Assembly: GCA_027563935.2 (NCBI GenBank) | Contig: CM050446.2 | Location: 122,528,499 to 122,592,498 of the forward strand | Reading direction: 5' to 3' | DNA from: Costus lasius | Taxonomy: Eukaryota; Streptophyta; Magnoliopsida; Zingiberales; Costaceae | DNA length: 64,000 nucleotides | Part shown: in pieces, positions 48,496 to 59,993 of the stretch | Position numbering within the stretch: position 1 is the stretch's first letter | How the letters are laid out: each line of letters opens with the position of its first letter | Position numbers and translations under genes: made by a program | Notes under the pieces: model-generated | Told to the model about the DNA's origin: nothing | Databases searched by the model: none | The model's input: only the letters and a program-made list of their open reading frames with translations

Positions 48496-49926
48496 TAATA
48501 GTCGTTCCGCAAGTATACGGACTATCGAAGTAATATAAATGTATCGATCCCACAGAGACCACATACCAAGTACCGACTGATTTAATTATCGCAAGCTAGA
48601 TGATCCTTTAGGGGGTGTGAACTTGTTGCTAAATTAAGACTAAAGAGGTAAGTACAGTAACTAAACTGAAAAGCAAGTAATCGCACGACTAGGGGTCCAA
48701 GGATGCAAGGGATCAAGGCTAGGGTCCACCACCTTGACGTGTTATGCATGGGTAAGATAACAATATGAAAGTCCCTTTTTAGTCCTAGGGTAATCCAAAG
48801 ATGTGCAGGTTGTCCTCTCTCGAGCGATGCAACTTGGAGCTATGTGCTTACCCGATTAAACGTCTACTGTCGTAGTACACACAATCAAATAAACCCAGTG
48901 AGCGTCGGATTGTGCATACCATCATATCATTTGTATATGTTGTCCCCCCTCTAGGATGCAACAAGGTGCTTATACGATTAAACGCCTACCGTCGTAGTAC
49001 GCACAACCGAATAAATCCAAAGGGTGCAAAACGGTATACACTAGCCGTATTCAATCAACCACTCTCATGCGATGATTGAGATACTCCTACCTAGGGTTTA
49101 CAACATCCGGACGTGCCTCTCGGGCTTACTAGATGTCTAAAAGCATGAAGATAACAAAGTAAAATACTCGATTAAATTCACAAGATGCAACTAGGCAAGA
49201 TAGGAAAATCTAGGGTTCATGCAATAAAGTTATCATCCACACATAAAAACGTTCAAGGGGCTTTCCCCAGCCCTGAAACAAAGTTTAAGCTACAATGCTC
49301 ATGTTCCAAAGCAAAGAACAAATCGGTTTCAGCATTCCATCCATGGATAATATAGGCGATTGAATAAGTGAGAAATGAGAAAACAAAACTCCCTCAAGTA
49401 GGAAGAAGCCGCCTGGTGTAGCCTCCTCTTCCTCTAGTCGGTCGTCTTTCTCCTTCACGCTCTCGCGTGGAAGGGTTTTCTTCCTCAGCTCTCCACTAAG
49501 CAGCCGCTCCCTACATGTGTGCGTGAAAGAATTGTCCGCCGAATCCTCTCTCGCCCTTATGTGAATAGGGCTTTTTATTTTTGTCTCCCCTTTTGTTGGT
49601 CGAATTCCTCTTTTGCCCTTTCGGAGCTCTCTTTATGACATGGATAAGGCGAGGGTAAAGATCTGGAAAAATCAACCTCAGGAGACAAAGAAGTCACGGG
49701 GTGTGATTCTGGTCACTGGGTGGACCGTGGTTCTAGCCGAGAATACAGGTTTAGCTGAAAATAGTCGCACTCCCTCGCTTTTCACCTGAAATGAAGCAAA
49801 AACACCCAAGAGTGTAGATTCCGAAGATAATACAATAATTCTATGTAAATCAGGTGTAAATGCTAGAATAATGAAGATATAACAATAAAAGTCATATATA
49901 ATTCTCTATATAAAAATGACTTAACA
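48496..49926 (-). repeat. 5' LTR of nested element (right copy, 1,431 bp)
   Basis: Aligns without gaps to 40678-42108. Its plus-strand start TAATAG shows a G-to-A change from the TG terminus seen in the other copy. The plus-strand end is TTAACA, followed by the target duplication CCTAC. Confidence 0.92.
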
Positions 49927-49931
49927 CCTAC

Positions 49932-50589
49932 CTGTTTCCAATGTCATCAGCCTGGTCACGTAATCCGTGACTGTCCGCGGCGGGCCTTACACGTCGGGGA
50001 AGGCACTTCTCTCCCTAGCACGAATGAGACACCGTTAGAACCATATGCGTCTGAGCCTCTTAAGGACGATCCTAGCATTAACGATGTCAATCCTGGCCAC
50101 TATTCTAATGAAGATGATGAATTCGCCCCAGCCTTAGCAGTTGTTTGATGCACGTTAGTCCACCCTAAGCCTACCGAAGATTGGAAACAGATCAACATTT
50201 TTTATACTTGCACAGTGCAATGGACACACGTGTAAAATTATTATCGATAGCGGAAGCAGTCTCAACGTTGTCTCACGAACTGCTGTGACCCGATTTGGTT
50301 TAAGTCTAGAACCTCACCCGCAACCATACTCTGTCACATGGGTTGACACGACAAACCTATTCGTAACCCATCGATGCCCCTTAAGCTAGGTGATTATCAT
50401 GAACGTATATGGTGCGATGTCATTGCTATGGATGTCTCGCACGTTTTGCTTGGTCATCCTTGGTTGTATGACCTCAATGTCATACACTATAGTAGATCAA
50501 ACACCTACCTTTTTGAGTTTGAAGGGAAAAAGATCTGACTCAACCTAGCTCCACCCAAGGAGTTACGAGCTTCCAATCCTAAGGGGACC
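49932..50589 (+). pseudogene. Outer element gag CCHC knuckle and protease
   Basis: Right after the nested insertion a CX2CX4HX4C zinc knuckle is read at 49933-49974, in the frame that left gag at 40677. Further on IIIDSGSSLNVV (50237-50272) contains the Asp-Ser-Gly protease active site, and HVLLGHPWLYDLNV near 50450 is the C-terminal protease block. Stops at about 50147 and 50233 break it. Confidence 0.85.
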
Positions 50590-51079
50590 GTGCGCCCAAC
50601 CCCTACTCAACCATTGAGTATCTTGCGGCCCCAAGCCTTCCGATCCGAGTCCAAAGACCTAGATACTTTGTTTGCCCTCCTTATTAAGGAAGTACCAGTT
50701 GACGAAATTTCCTCCCCCTCGAAGGCTTCCCCTGCTCTTAAGGACCTGTTACATGACTTTCAAGATCTTACACCCGAAGAGCTACCTGTCGGTTTACCCC
50801 CTATGCGCAGCATCCAACACGCAATTGACCTTATCCCTGGTTTAGCCATACTCAATCTTCCCCACCATAGGCTCAACCCCAATGAGAATATGGAACTTTG
50901 GTGCCAAATAGATGACCTCTTAGCCAAGGGTTTTATACACGAAAGCTTAAGCCCTTGCGCTGTTCCGGCACACCTCACCCCAAAAAAAGATGGAACCTGG
51001 CGTATGTGTATTGATTGCCAAGCGATCAACAAAATCACTATCAAATATCGCTTTCCGATACCACGCCTAGATGACATGT
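50590..51079 (+). pseudogene. Outer element reverse transcriptase, N-terminal part
   Basis: Open from 50590, with DLTPEELPVGLPPMRSIQHAI, a conserved gypsy lead-in, and the first RT blocks (PKKDGTWRMCIDCQAINKIT, then FPIPRLDDML). It stops where the solo LTR entered at 51080 and resumes at 53375. Confidence 0.9.
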
Positions 51080-53369
51080 TGATAGCCCCCACCGATATAG
51101 GCAGGCGTTACCCGCAAGAGCACGGGTCTATCGAAGTAATAAAATATGGATCCCACAGGGACTGACGGACGAATACCGACAGATTTCGAATTTGCTAGCT
51201 AGACGATGCGAAATTAATGAAGTCTAAATGTTAACTAATTAAATACACGAAAATGTAAATGGAGGAATTTGCACGAGAGAGTTTTAATAGTGTAAAACAT
51301 CAGGATGTGGGTTCACCGCCTTGACTTCTTACAGCTTAATAGTCCAGACTTTAATGCCTTTATCCTTTTTAGTTCACGGAACTCTGCTTCATTGTCACTT
51401 AGGTAGTTGCTCCCTCCTACAGCCGGTTGCTATAGGTCAAATCTATTAGGTTCTGGCGCTCGGTCGGAAATGCTTCTCCCCAATATGCCTAAGCTCCTAG
51501 CACTTCCAAGATGGGCACAAGATGACAAAAGAGGTCCTCCACGAGAATTCCTGGCTTACAAACCTCCCCCGCGTAACTTCTGGCTCAAGCGCACCCTTTC
51601 GGGCTACGTAGGCATAGGGTTCCTATAATCCAACGTACTAGCGCGCAAGCAGTTTGCCAGATGAGTTTAAGATCTAAGAGCTAACACAATGAGAGTGCAG
51701 TTCGTCAAGTGGATTTTCCCCCAAGAATTCCTGCCTTACAAATCCCACACGAGGAAATACAGGCTCAAACGCTCCCTTTCGGGAGACGTAGGCAAAGCGA
51801 TCAAATAAATTTGATAAAACCCTCGATCGAATGCTTCGGACGCGCGGCCGGACTTGTGGTCTCCCCGACACGTCTAAAACCCTAACTACCCCTTGGTTGA
51901 GTACAGATAATCAGCGAGTTTCCCTGTGATTATCTGATATACAAACCTCAGATCAAGAGCTAACACAATGAGAGTGCAGTTCGTCAAGTGGATTTTCCCC
52001 CAAGAATTCCTGCCTTACAAATCCCACACGAGGAAATACAGGCTCAAACGCTCCCTTTCGGGAGACGTAGGCAAAGCGATCAAATAAATTTGATAAAACC
52101 CTCGATCGAATGCTTCGGACGCGCGGCCGGACTTGTGGTCTCCCCGACACGTCTAAAACCCTAACTACCCCTTGGTTGAGTACAGATAATCAGCGAGTTT
52201 TCCTGTGATTATCTGATATACAAACCTCAGATCAAGAGGCAGAGGCTCAAGCGCACCCAAGATGGGATGCGCAGGCAAGGCGCGGACAAAGGATCGAGTT
52301 GGGATACAACATTCAAATCTAGACTACGAAGTTAGTAAGGCATCGAGAGGGCTACTCCCTCCCACATCCTGATTAGGAGTTTAGCCTAACATGTTCATGA
52401 TGAAAGCGTGAACTACAATGATAAACATCTCATACATGTGTAGGTTTATACAACGATTATAAGATGTAGGCAAGATCATATAACACTTTGCTAAGAAGAT
52501 TACACGAAGTAATGCAGCAAAATGAATGTAAAAGCAGGATCTTCCTTACAGATTTTACCCCTAAGGAACTCACGCATCAGATATCTTCAATGTATGCAAG
52601 TGCGCAGCCCCTTTCCCTTTGGTGCGAATCCTCTTCTTCGCAGCTTCTCCTCTCGTTCTTCACCCATGCAAAAAAAAAAACTCTTTCTCTTTGGAACCGA
52701 GGAAACCCTTTTATCCTTCTCCTCCTCTCATCCTGGTTGGCTTTCTCTTCTTCCCCATGTCCTGTAAAAGTTGCTGCAGCCGCTGTAGAGCTTCAGCCGA
52801 AAGTCTTCTGCCAGCCTCCATTTCCTGCAAAGGTTCAGTCGCCCATACCTCACGAAATGATGATTTCGTGAGGGAAACCTCCCCTAAAAGCTGCTCCACG
52901 CCTCCTTCGTCGATGGGGGAGAAAGGTCCTAGGTGCCCTTCAGCCTCTCCTTAGATCAGATCAAAGAAACATGGGAGAAAACGGTGATTTCGTAACAGGC
53001 GGGTCCGCGATCTCGGGCGAGAATTTGGTCGTGACCTGGTCGTGATTTGTCGATTTCAGCTTCAGGCTTAGTGACGATTACGGTCATGATTCTGATCGGG
53101 ACCCGATCTTGATTTCCAACAAAGGCTTCAATGAATCTGGAAACTCCTGGTTAGGATCATCTTGAATTAGGATGAGCTCTTCTGTCACCAAAGTGTCAGA
53201 ATTTACCCTCTATGTGGCCAATTTGACCTGAAAACATGAAAATACCGAAACATATGTAGATTCCATAAATGTATTCAAATATAGGCAATTGCAAGGCTTA
53301 AAGTCGTGAAATAAGCATGATTCCATAAGTAAATTGACATATGAAACTCTATACAAATCTCTGTTAACA
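51080..53369. mobile_element. Solo LTR of a Ty3/gypsy element, 2,290 bp
   Basis: It starts TGATAGCC and ends TTAACA, the same terminal words as the nested element's LTR, and is flanked by CATGT at 51075-51079 and 53370-53374. No primer site, coding domain or second LTR is present inside, so it is read as a solo LTR left by recombination. It interrupts the RT of the outer element. Early words such as TCTATCGAAGTAATA and ATCCCACA are shared with the nested LTR, so the two families are related but distinct. Confidence 0.85.
51672..52229. repeat. 279-bp tandem duplication within the solo LTR
   Basis: Two head-to-tail copies at about 51672-51950 and 51951-52229 are nearly identical: one C/T difference was seen near the copy ends plus one extra base at the start of copy 1. 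The first bases of the unit recur at 52230. Confidence 0.9.
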
Positions 53370-53374
53370 CATGT

Positions 53375-54400
53375 TAGACCTAATTTCTGGATCCCAATAT
53401 TTTTCTAAGTTAGATTTACGCAGTGGGTATCACCAGGTTCGAGTCCGAGAGAGAGATGAATGGAAAACAGCATTTAAGTCTAAAGATGGGTTGTATGAAT
53501 GGCTAGTCATGCCATTTGGATTGACTAACGCCCCATCTACCTTTATGCGTGTCATGACCCATGTGCCATGTCCTAAAACCATACTTGGGGAAATTTCTTG
53601 TAGTATATTTTGACCATATCCTCATTTTTAGCCCTACCCAGTCTAAGCACCTTAACCATTTGCGACTCACTTTGGAATTACTTAGACAAGAGAAATTTTA
53701 TCTGAACATGAAAAAATGCTCATTCTTAGACTCTCATGTAGTATTCCTTGGATTTGTTGTCACGGCCCAAGGGCTAATGGTTGACCCAGAGAAAATTCAA
53801 GCGATAGTTGATTGGCCTGAACCTAGAACTTTAACCGAAGTTAGGAGCTTCCATGGCTTAGCCACTTTTTATCGCGGCTTCATTAAAGGCTTCAGTACCA
53901 TCGTAGCTCCTATCCCCAACTGTATGCATAAGGATGAATTTCTATGGACCCCTTCTGCAAACCGCGCATTCATAGAAATCAAAACCAGACTAACCTCGAC
54001 CCCTGTCCTACGACTTCTAGACTTTGCAAAAGTTTTTGAAGTCGTGTGTGATGCGTCTGGGATAGGTATAGGGGGAACATTGAGCCAAGAAGGACATCCC
54101 ATAGCCTTCTATAGTGAAAAACTTAATGAAGCTAAGCAGTGGTATTCCACATACGATAAAGAGTTTTATGCAGTTGTGCAAAATCTCCGACATTGGAGAC
54201 ACTATCTCTTGAGTTTGTGTTGTTTAGTGATCACCAGGCTCTCTCCTTTCTCAATTCCCAAAAGAAACTAAGCATGCGACACACAAAATGGGTAGAATTG
54301 TTGCAACAGTATACCTTTGTACTGAAGCACCAAGCTGGCACTGAAAATAAAGTCGCCGATGCTCTGAGCCGCGTTCGACACTTGTTACATATTCTGCAAA
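53375..54400 (+). pseudogene. Outer element RT C-terminal part and RNase H
   Basis: RT resumes with [15 protein letters not shown] and [15 protein letters not shown], then shifts frame near 53570 and continues with the polymerase motif changed from the usual YxDD to YFDH (about 53607-53618). RNase H follows (CDASGIGIGGTLSQEG, FYSEKLNEA, and in another frame SDHQALSFL and VADALSRV). Two frame changes are needed. Confidence 0.9.
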
Positions 54401-55670
54401 CCAACATTACCACATTTGACCATATGAAGAGCGAGTATGAGACATGCCCTGATTTTTCAGAAATATATGCCCAACTTGTCAATGGCCTCGTATCGGACTC
54501 CATCTACTCTCTACAGGATGGATATCTCTTATTTGGCACTCGCCTTTGTGTTCCACAAACTTCCTTAAGAGAATACCTCCTTCAAGAGATTCACGCTGGT
54601 GGTGCCACTGGACACCACGGGTGTGACCAAACCTATACTTTAGCTGCCGCACGCTTTTATTGGCCCAATATTAGGAAAGATGTCGCACTCATTGTACGAC
54701 ATTGCAGTATTTGTCAAACAACCAAGACACGAAAACCGAACACGGGTTTCTACACACCTTTGCTAATCCCTATGAAACCCTGGCAGGATATAAGTATGGA
54801 TTTTGTTGTAGGATTACCGTGAACCTCCACTAAGTGCGACTCTATTTTTGTTATTGTGGACCGTTTCTCAAAAATGGCTCACTTTTTTGCGTGTTCCAAA
54901 ACCTTTGATGCTTCCCACGTGGCTAAGATCTTTGTGAATGAAATAGTTCGACTCCATGGGCTACCCAAGACCATTGTGTTCGATAGAGATACTCGGTTCG
55001 TAAGCTATTTTTGGAAAACCCTATGGGTCCTGCTCGGAACAAAACTAAGATTTTCCTCGGCCTTCCATCCTCAAACGGATGGGCAGACAGAGGTAGTAAA
55101 TCACAGTCATGGGAATCTTTTACGCTATCTCGTGGCTGAGCATGCGACGAGTTGGGATACTATCTTACCTATCGCCGAGTTTGCCTACAACAGTGCTATC
55201 AACAAATCTACCAGACTCAGCCCATCCAAATCGTAACTGGCCATCAACCAAATAAACCTATCGACTTGCTTCCCATTTCTTCTTCCTCCAATATTTCTGA
55301 ATCTGCGTTGACTTTTGCACAACACCTTGCGGATTTACACAATGAGGTAAAGCGAAAAATCGATTTGAGCAACAACAAATATCAAGCAACGGTTAATAAG
55401 CGTCGTAGGCCACAAATCTTTAGTGAGGGTGAGCAAGTAATTGTGAGAATCAAGCCTGAGAGGCTTGGTACGGGGGTCAATTCAAAGTTGCACACCAAGA
55501 ACATGGGACAATTTATCATCCTGCATAAAATCGGAGACAACGCGTATGTCTTGGATCTCCCAAGTACAATGGGAATTAGCTCCACCTTCAATGTACAAGA
55601 TCTACTTCCCTATCACCCACCTCTCCTGGAAGGACAGCCCCAGATGACGAAGAGCCCCACCAAATTTTAG
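54401..55670 (+). pseudogene. Outer element integrase
   Basis: The zinc-binding HHCC region (ATGHHGCDQTY, then CSICQTTKTRKPN) is followed by a TGA at about 54820. The catalytic core continues with IVDRFSKMAHF, DRDTRFVSYFWKTLW and FHPQTDGQTEVVN. A frame change near 55230 precedes the C-terminal part (ERLGTGVNSKLHTKNMGQF). It is recognisably integrase but not intact. Confidence 0.9.
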
Positions 55671-55675
55671 ATGAA

Positions 55676-55854
55676 CACACGGTACTTACAAAAGAAGGAC
55701 CTACACCTCACTACTTGGTCCAATGGAACGACGAGCACAATGACAACTCTGCTTGGATAACTGAAGAAGAAGCTGAATTCATCGCCCCCATGCTGCTACA
55801 AGAATACTGTCAATCTCCTTCTCCAGAGGAGAATTTCTGTCCGCCAGGGAGAGT
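55676..55854 (+). pseudogene. Chromodomain-like tail and polypurine region of outer element
   Basis: HYLVQWNDEHNDNSAWITEE resembles the last strand and helix of a plant chromovirus chromodomain, which would tether integrase to histone marks. The tail runs to a purine-rich stretch ending GGGAGAGT directly before the 3' LTR. The chromodomain call is from a short stretch only. Confidence 0.6.
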
Positions 55855-56828
55855 TAACGTAGACGCCACCCACAAAGCCAGCTCGCGAAGGTCCAAACGA
55901 GCCCGGCGACCTCCTGCTCAACTGGATTTGTGACCAGCCCACCTGCAACCAACGAAATACGAAAGCCCAAATTCTAGAAGATACGTCCACGTGGACGATT
56001 TTTCGTTTCGCACAGCTGGATATTGTAACTAATCCTTGATTACTGCAGCCAACTTGTGCTAATCTCTCTGGTTGTTTTTTTTATAAATAAGGCTCACTCC
56101 CCTCGAGAAGAGGCAGAGTCGAATGTATGTTTCTTTCTTCCAGTTTAATGTAGTAGTTCATTTCTTTTCTCTATTGTTAGAAGGGTGAATCGTCCCCGCC
56201 CGGGCTGCTCAACGGTGAAGTGTCTTGTCGCCACCCTTCTTCTCTTCGTTGCTACAAGCCCTGGCACGAGCTTCTCTTCCTTGTAGAGATGCCTCGCGGC
56301 CGATGATCCCTTCGTCTCCTATAGACAAGGCGATCCTGCTTGTTCAAAACCTCACGGAGACTGTCTTTGGCAGATCTTGGTGAGGTCGATCTCCAAATAT
56401 CTTCTTGTAATGTCCCTCTTGTGTAATATGATTGGGTGTAAGCGGGGAGTTCTGGCGACGTGAGTTCGACGAGGTCATGCTAGATGGACGGCGGAACTGG
56501 TTGTTGGCGTGCGCAGCGAAGAAGCCCCTTCCTCCTTCAGTGAGTAACTGAACTGAGTGAATTCCTTAGAATTTCATCGCTGATAATCTGCGGGATTTGT
56601 TATTGCTCTGATACGATTTACTGCTTCATGCATCATGATTTTTATCGGTGTTCGTCCTTTCTTCGATCTCTCTCGGATTTATTGAATTGTACGCCAACAT
56701 TTCCTCCCTTCTTCTCCTATCCCCTCTCACGCAACAGCAAAATTTTCTGCATCATCAGCCAAGATCGTCACCGTGGTTCCTCCACGAACGATCGGATCCA
56801 GAACCATTCCCATACACACTCTGCTTCA
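55855..56828 (+). repeat. 3' LTR of outer Ty3/gypsy element (974 bp)
   Basis: Matches 38556-39522 with about 7% differences and short gaps. Its first dinucleotide is TA rather than TG (a G-to-A change). It ends CTGCTTCA and is followed by the target duplication TGAAT (56829-56833). Confidence 0.92.
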
Positions 56829-56833
56829 TGAAT

Positions 56834-59633
56834 CGTCTCCATCATGAGCACCGATAGAAGCATCAGCCCTCGGACTCATCTCGGCAGGTTGCGTCTGCTC
56901 AGTCTCTGCCAGGCGAACAGTAGTTGTCAGCGCCGGAGTCACATATCTCTCACCAGCTTATGCGGTAAAAATTTGATATAAATTGTTTCTTTATTCCTCA
57001 CTCGCGCGGTTGCCGTATGCAGGAAATTGATCCATGAGCTAGGGTTCGGGGAGACCTGCTCGACGAGGCGGCGGAGGAGCAGAAGGTCGGCAAGTGTAGG
57101 AAGCAGGCGACAAGAGGAGCTACGGGGTTTGTCGGCGAGGAGCAGGATCGGCGAGGAGCAAGATTGGCGAGGTCTATCGTGAGGAGCAGGCGAGGCGTCA
57201 GCGTGTTTGTGTTGGAGAAGACGAGCATCGTTGTGTTGTGCGGCGGAGCTAGATCCGGAGGGGAGCTGGATGTGGACACTGGGGCAGAGGAGGAGGTCGA
57301 ACGGAGGTGGATCTAGCGGGGTCGGCGGAGCGTTGGAGGCTGATACACGGACGAGCGTCATGAGAGAAGCACTGTGTGGAAGGCCGATTCCCCAAAGAAG
57401 CAGGTAAACAGTAAACGACTGCTTCTCTCGTGTAGTGGAAAATCACTGGTGCGCCGAGCACTAGCCCCCCCCCCCCCCCACACACACACACACACACAAC
57501 TGGATTTGAGTAAAATCACTAGTGCGCCCAACAAAAGCGGGCAGCCAGCATTCCCAAACCCGCCCTTAGTCTCTTGACAAATATAGTATAAAATATCTCT
57601 CATATATATTTTTTGTGCATTAATCAAAAGACTTGGATATTTTTTTCTGAATTACTTTCCAGAATAACTTTATGTTTAATTGATTAAGTGGGATTACCTA
57701 AAGTATATATATTTTTTGAGATATTAATGTAATATTTTTGTATGGTATTTGAGGTAGGTTGGTCTGAGTATTAATGTTCAACTATACCAATTAAACCCAT
57801 GTAATAGGAGGCTTGAATACAAAGAACGATAAATATTGTTTAAAAAAATTAATATTCCTATATATATATAATGTTCATTGGGATAAGTCTTTTTGTATTT
57901 ATTATGTTTTTTTGTTTTTTTAGTCTCATATTAAATAAATTATGCAGTTCATACGAGACTCACCTATTTATAAATGGATGATGCACGAAATGAAAATTTC
58001 TTATAATTATTAAATATTCTAGGTTTAGATTGACTTATACATGCGACGAGTAAATATATCAAGAACTCCATTTATTTGAAGGTATAAAACACTTTATAAT
58101 AAAGTTATTTTGTCTATGTAGCAATTTTAAACTTTTCTGGGTTGTCATATTTGCTGTGATCAAATACACAATTGATATACTATTTGATTTGATTAAGCTG
58201 ATTTTTGAAAATTTAAAGTATATAAACTTTGTTAATAGACACGGAGTAGTAGGTTAGTTCGTAACAAGTTACTGGGGGCATAATATATGTTTTAGAATCG
58301 ACGTAGAACTAAGGACGAATCCATAGTCAATCGCAAACAGTATTCTTATAATTGTCACAAATCACAATCAACGCTTCGAGCTCTCATTACCCTGCTGCTG
58401 CGTGCGCCGAATTAATTAACTTATACGCAGCAACACATACAACGGCTAATGCGTGGATGTTGGAGGCGGCGGCGGCCAGGCAGTGCCGACGACGAGCAGC
58501 AACCGCCGCCAATCGCCATGGGGTCTGTTCATCGATCCCCACGTACTGCAAATTTCTTCGACGACGCCTTCGTCAGTCCTCCTTTTACACTGGCGCTGAG
58601 TGTAGTGGTGCCACTGTTATTCCTCCTTTTACAAGAGCAAATTTTTTAAGCGGTCGTCGATCACCTATAATTTTATACTTTTCTGCATATCACCGTCCAA
58701 CGGTGATATATGTGAATCTCAACATTTTAAAATTTATGCATAATTTTTTTCACACCACGTTAAAAGCTCCCTGCACATCACATTTGAGAGTGAACGGTGC
58801 GGATCCACGGTCGCCTAATTTCTTAGGCGGCCGCGACTGTTTAAAATTTTTTTCCCTTTTTTACAGTGCTGCTGAACAATTTTCTCAGAATTCGACCTCT
58901 AATATCTACTGCACAAGTCAATAAAATGAATCATTGCTTGCTTCGTCGACTGCTTCGATTGCGAGTGAGCGTGTAGAATCAGCCTTTGCAGCTTTTGCTC
59001 ATTTTTGGCCACTGGGTACTGCAGGACACTGATCATGTGTTTCTGGTTTTGATGGCGCTTCCCAGTTTTATTCTCTTGCTGTTTTTGCTCCGCTTGGGTC
59101 GCTATTTACCAAGGCAGCTTTAGTTCTTCCGAATAGTCAATGGATTTCAAGAACTACATTGACGTAATGACTTTAGGTCAACTATATATGTTTGACCAAT
59201 TATTTTAAATCAATTTTAGTTTTTTTATAGAAAAAGATAGTTGCAACGGGTACGATGACCGATCGCTGTATCTGCTGTTCATCAGATTTGTGGGGTACGA
59301 ATTGTGATATTCAAATCTGACGAGTGCTTTTGGCTTGGATGAAGAGAGATTACAATGTTTTTATCCTTATAATATTTAAGACAATTGTCCAAAATAAAAT
59401 TTGTCCTTAGCTACTATCTCATCGGAGCAATATAATTTTCTGAAATTTTAATTCGGGTCACTCTTACATCATTGTCGTGTGTGTAGCTTTTTACATATAT
59501 TAAATTAGAACCACCAGCGGAATATAAGTCGTCAATCTATTTGGAAACGGAACCAACCGGTTCAGTTGGAGATAACCGAAAACGTTAACCCGCTTGCGAG
59601 TCCACTGCCGGCCGGAAAAAAAGTTTGCCACCT
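56834..59633. other. Intergenic right of the retrotransposon stack
   Basis: No gene was recognised. The part 57000-57370 is GC-rich with GAGGAGCAG-like repeats. A C15 run followed by a CA microsatellite lies at 57465-57498. AT-rich sequence follows to 58330. A GC-rich patch at about 58440-58650 and an inverted GCGGTCG/GGCGGCCGC pair near 58650 and 58830 suggest another small decayed element. Confidence 0.45.
57465..57498. repeat. Poly-C run and CA microsatellite
   Basis: Fifteen C followed by about nine CA units. Length is likely variable and error-prone. Confidence 0.9.
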
Positions 59634-59985
59634 CATATAACTTTTATGTGGGGTCGTTTTATTTTATTTTTAAAAATATTTTTTTATTATTTTTTATTTT
59701 TTAGAAATAATGTATTTCTTGTAGGCTATTCAATGGTATTAATATTGAGATATTTTAGATTACATATACATATAAAATATCGTAATCAATACGATAAAAT
59801 AAATAATATTTTTATCTATGTCATATTTGATTAGGGTATTTTATATGTATATATAATTTAAAATACCACAATATTAATATTATTAGAAAATTTACCAGAA
59901 ATACGTTATTTCTATAAGATAAAAAATAATAAAAAAATATTTTTAAAGATAAAACGAAACGATCTCGTGTAAAAATTCTATGAAG
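59634..59985. mobile_element. 352-bp foldback element with 8-bp TSD
   Basis: It is flanked by TGCCACCT at 59626-59633 and 59986-59993. The two halves are inverted copies of about 170 bases each: TTTAAAAATATTTTTTTATT occurs forward near 59680 and reversed near 59940, with TCGTTTTATTTTA facing TAAAACGAAACGA at the outer ends. Very AT-rich, noncoding. A transcript would form one long hairpin. Superfamily is uncertain (hAT or Mutator-like duplication length). Confidence 0.8.
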
Positions 59986-59993
59986 TGCCACCT

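Larger units (their letters stand above)
40678..49926 (-). mobile_element. Nested nonautonomous LTR retrotransposon (gag-PR-Athila ORF)
   Basis: A 9,249-bp element inserted into gag of the outer element, flanked by CCTAC at 40673-40677 and 49927-49931. Both LTRs are 1,431 bp; I count about 76 substitutions and no gaps (about 5%). Reading on the minus strand: LTR, primer site, gag, aspartic protease, a 94-bp tandem array, an Athila-type ORF, polypurine tract, LTR. No reverse transcriptase, RNase H or integrase block could be found anywhere inside, so it must have moved with borrowed machinery if it was active in this form. Confidence 0.93.
38556..56828 (+). mobile_element. Ty3/gypsy chromovirus-like retrotransposon, interrupted twice
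   Basis: A complete but defective element flanked by TGAAT at 38551-38555 and 56829-56833. Order on the plus strand: 5' LTR, tRNA-iMet primer site, gag with CCHC knuckle, protease, reverse transcriptase, RNase H, integrase, chromodomain-like tail, 3' LTR. Removing the two later insertions and one target copy of each leaves about 6.7 kb, normal for chromoviruses. I count roughly 68 substitutions plus small gaps between LTRs (about 7%). Stops in gag, frameshifts in pol and a changed RT catalytic motif make it inactive. Confidence 0.93.

Noticed and set aside
51674..52150. Two identical 65-codon minus ORFs as a duplicated gene
   Set aside because: They are chance ORFs in the 279-bp tandem duplication of a noncoding LTR.
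56939..57361. Minus-strand ORF of 140 codons
   Set aside because: Low-complexity Pro/Ser/Leu sequence arising from GAGGAGCAG-like repeats; no family resemblance.
58352..58924. Plus-strand ORF of 190 codons
   Set aside because: It begins at a TTG, not an ATG, is low in conserved motifs and crosses a sharp composition change.
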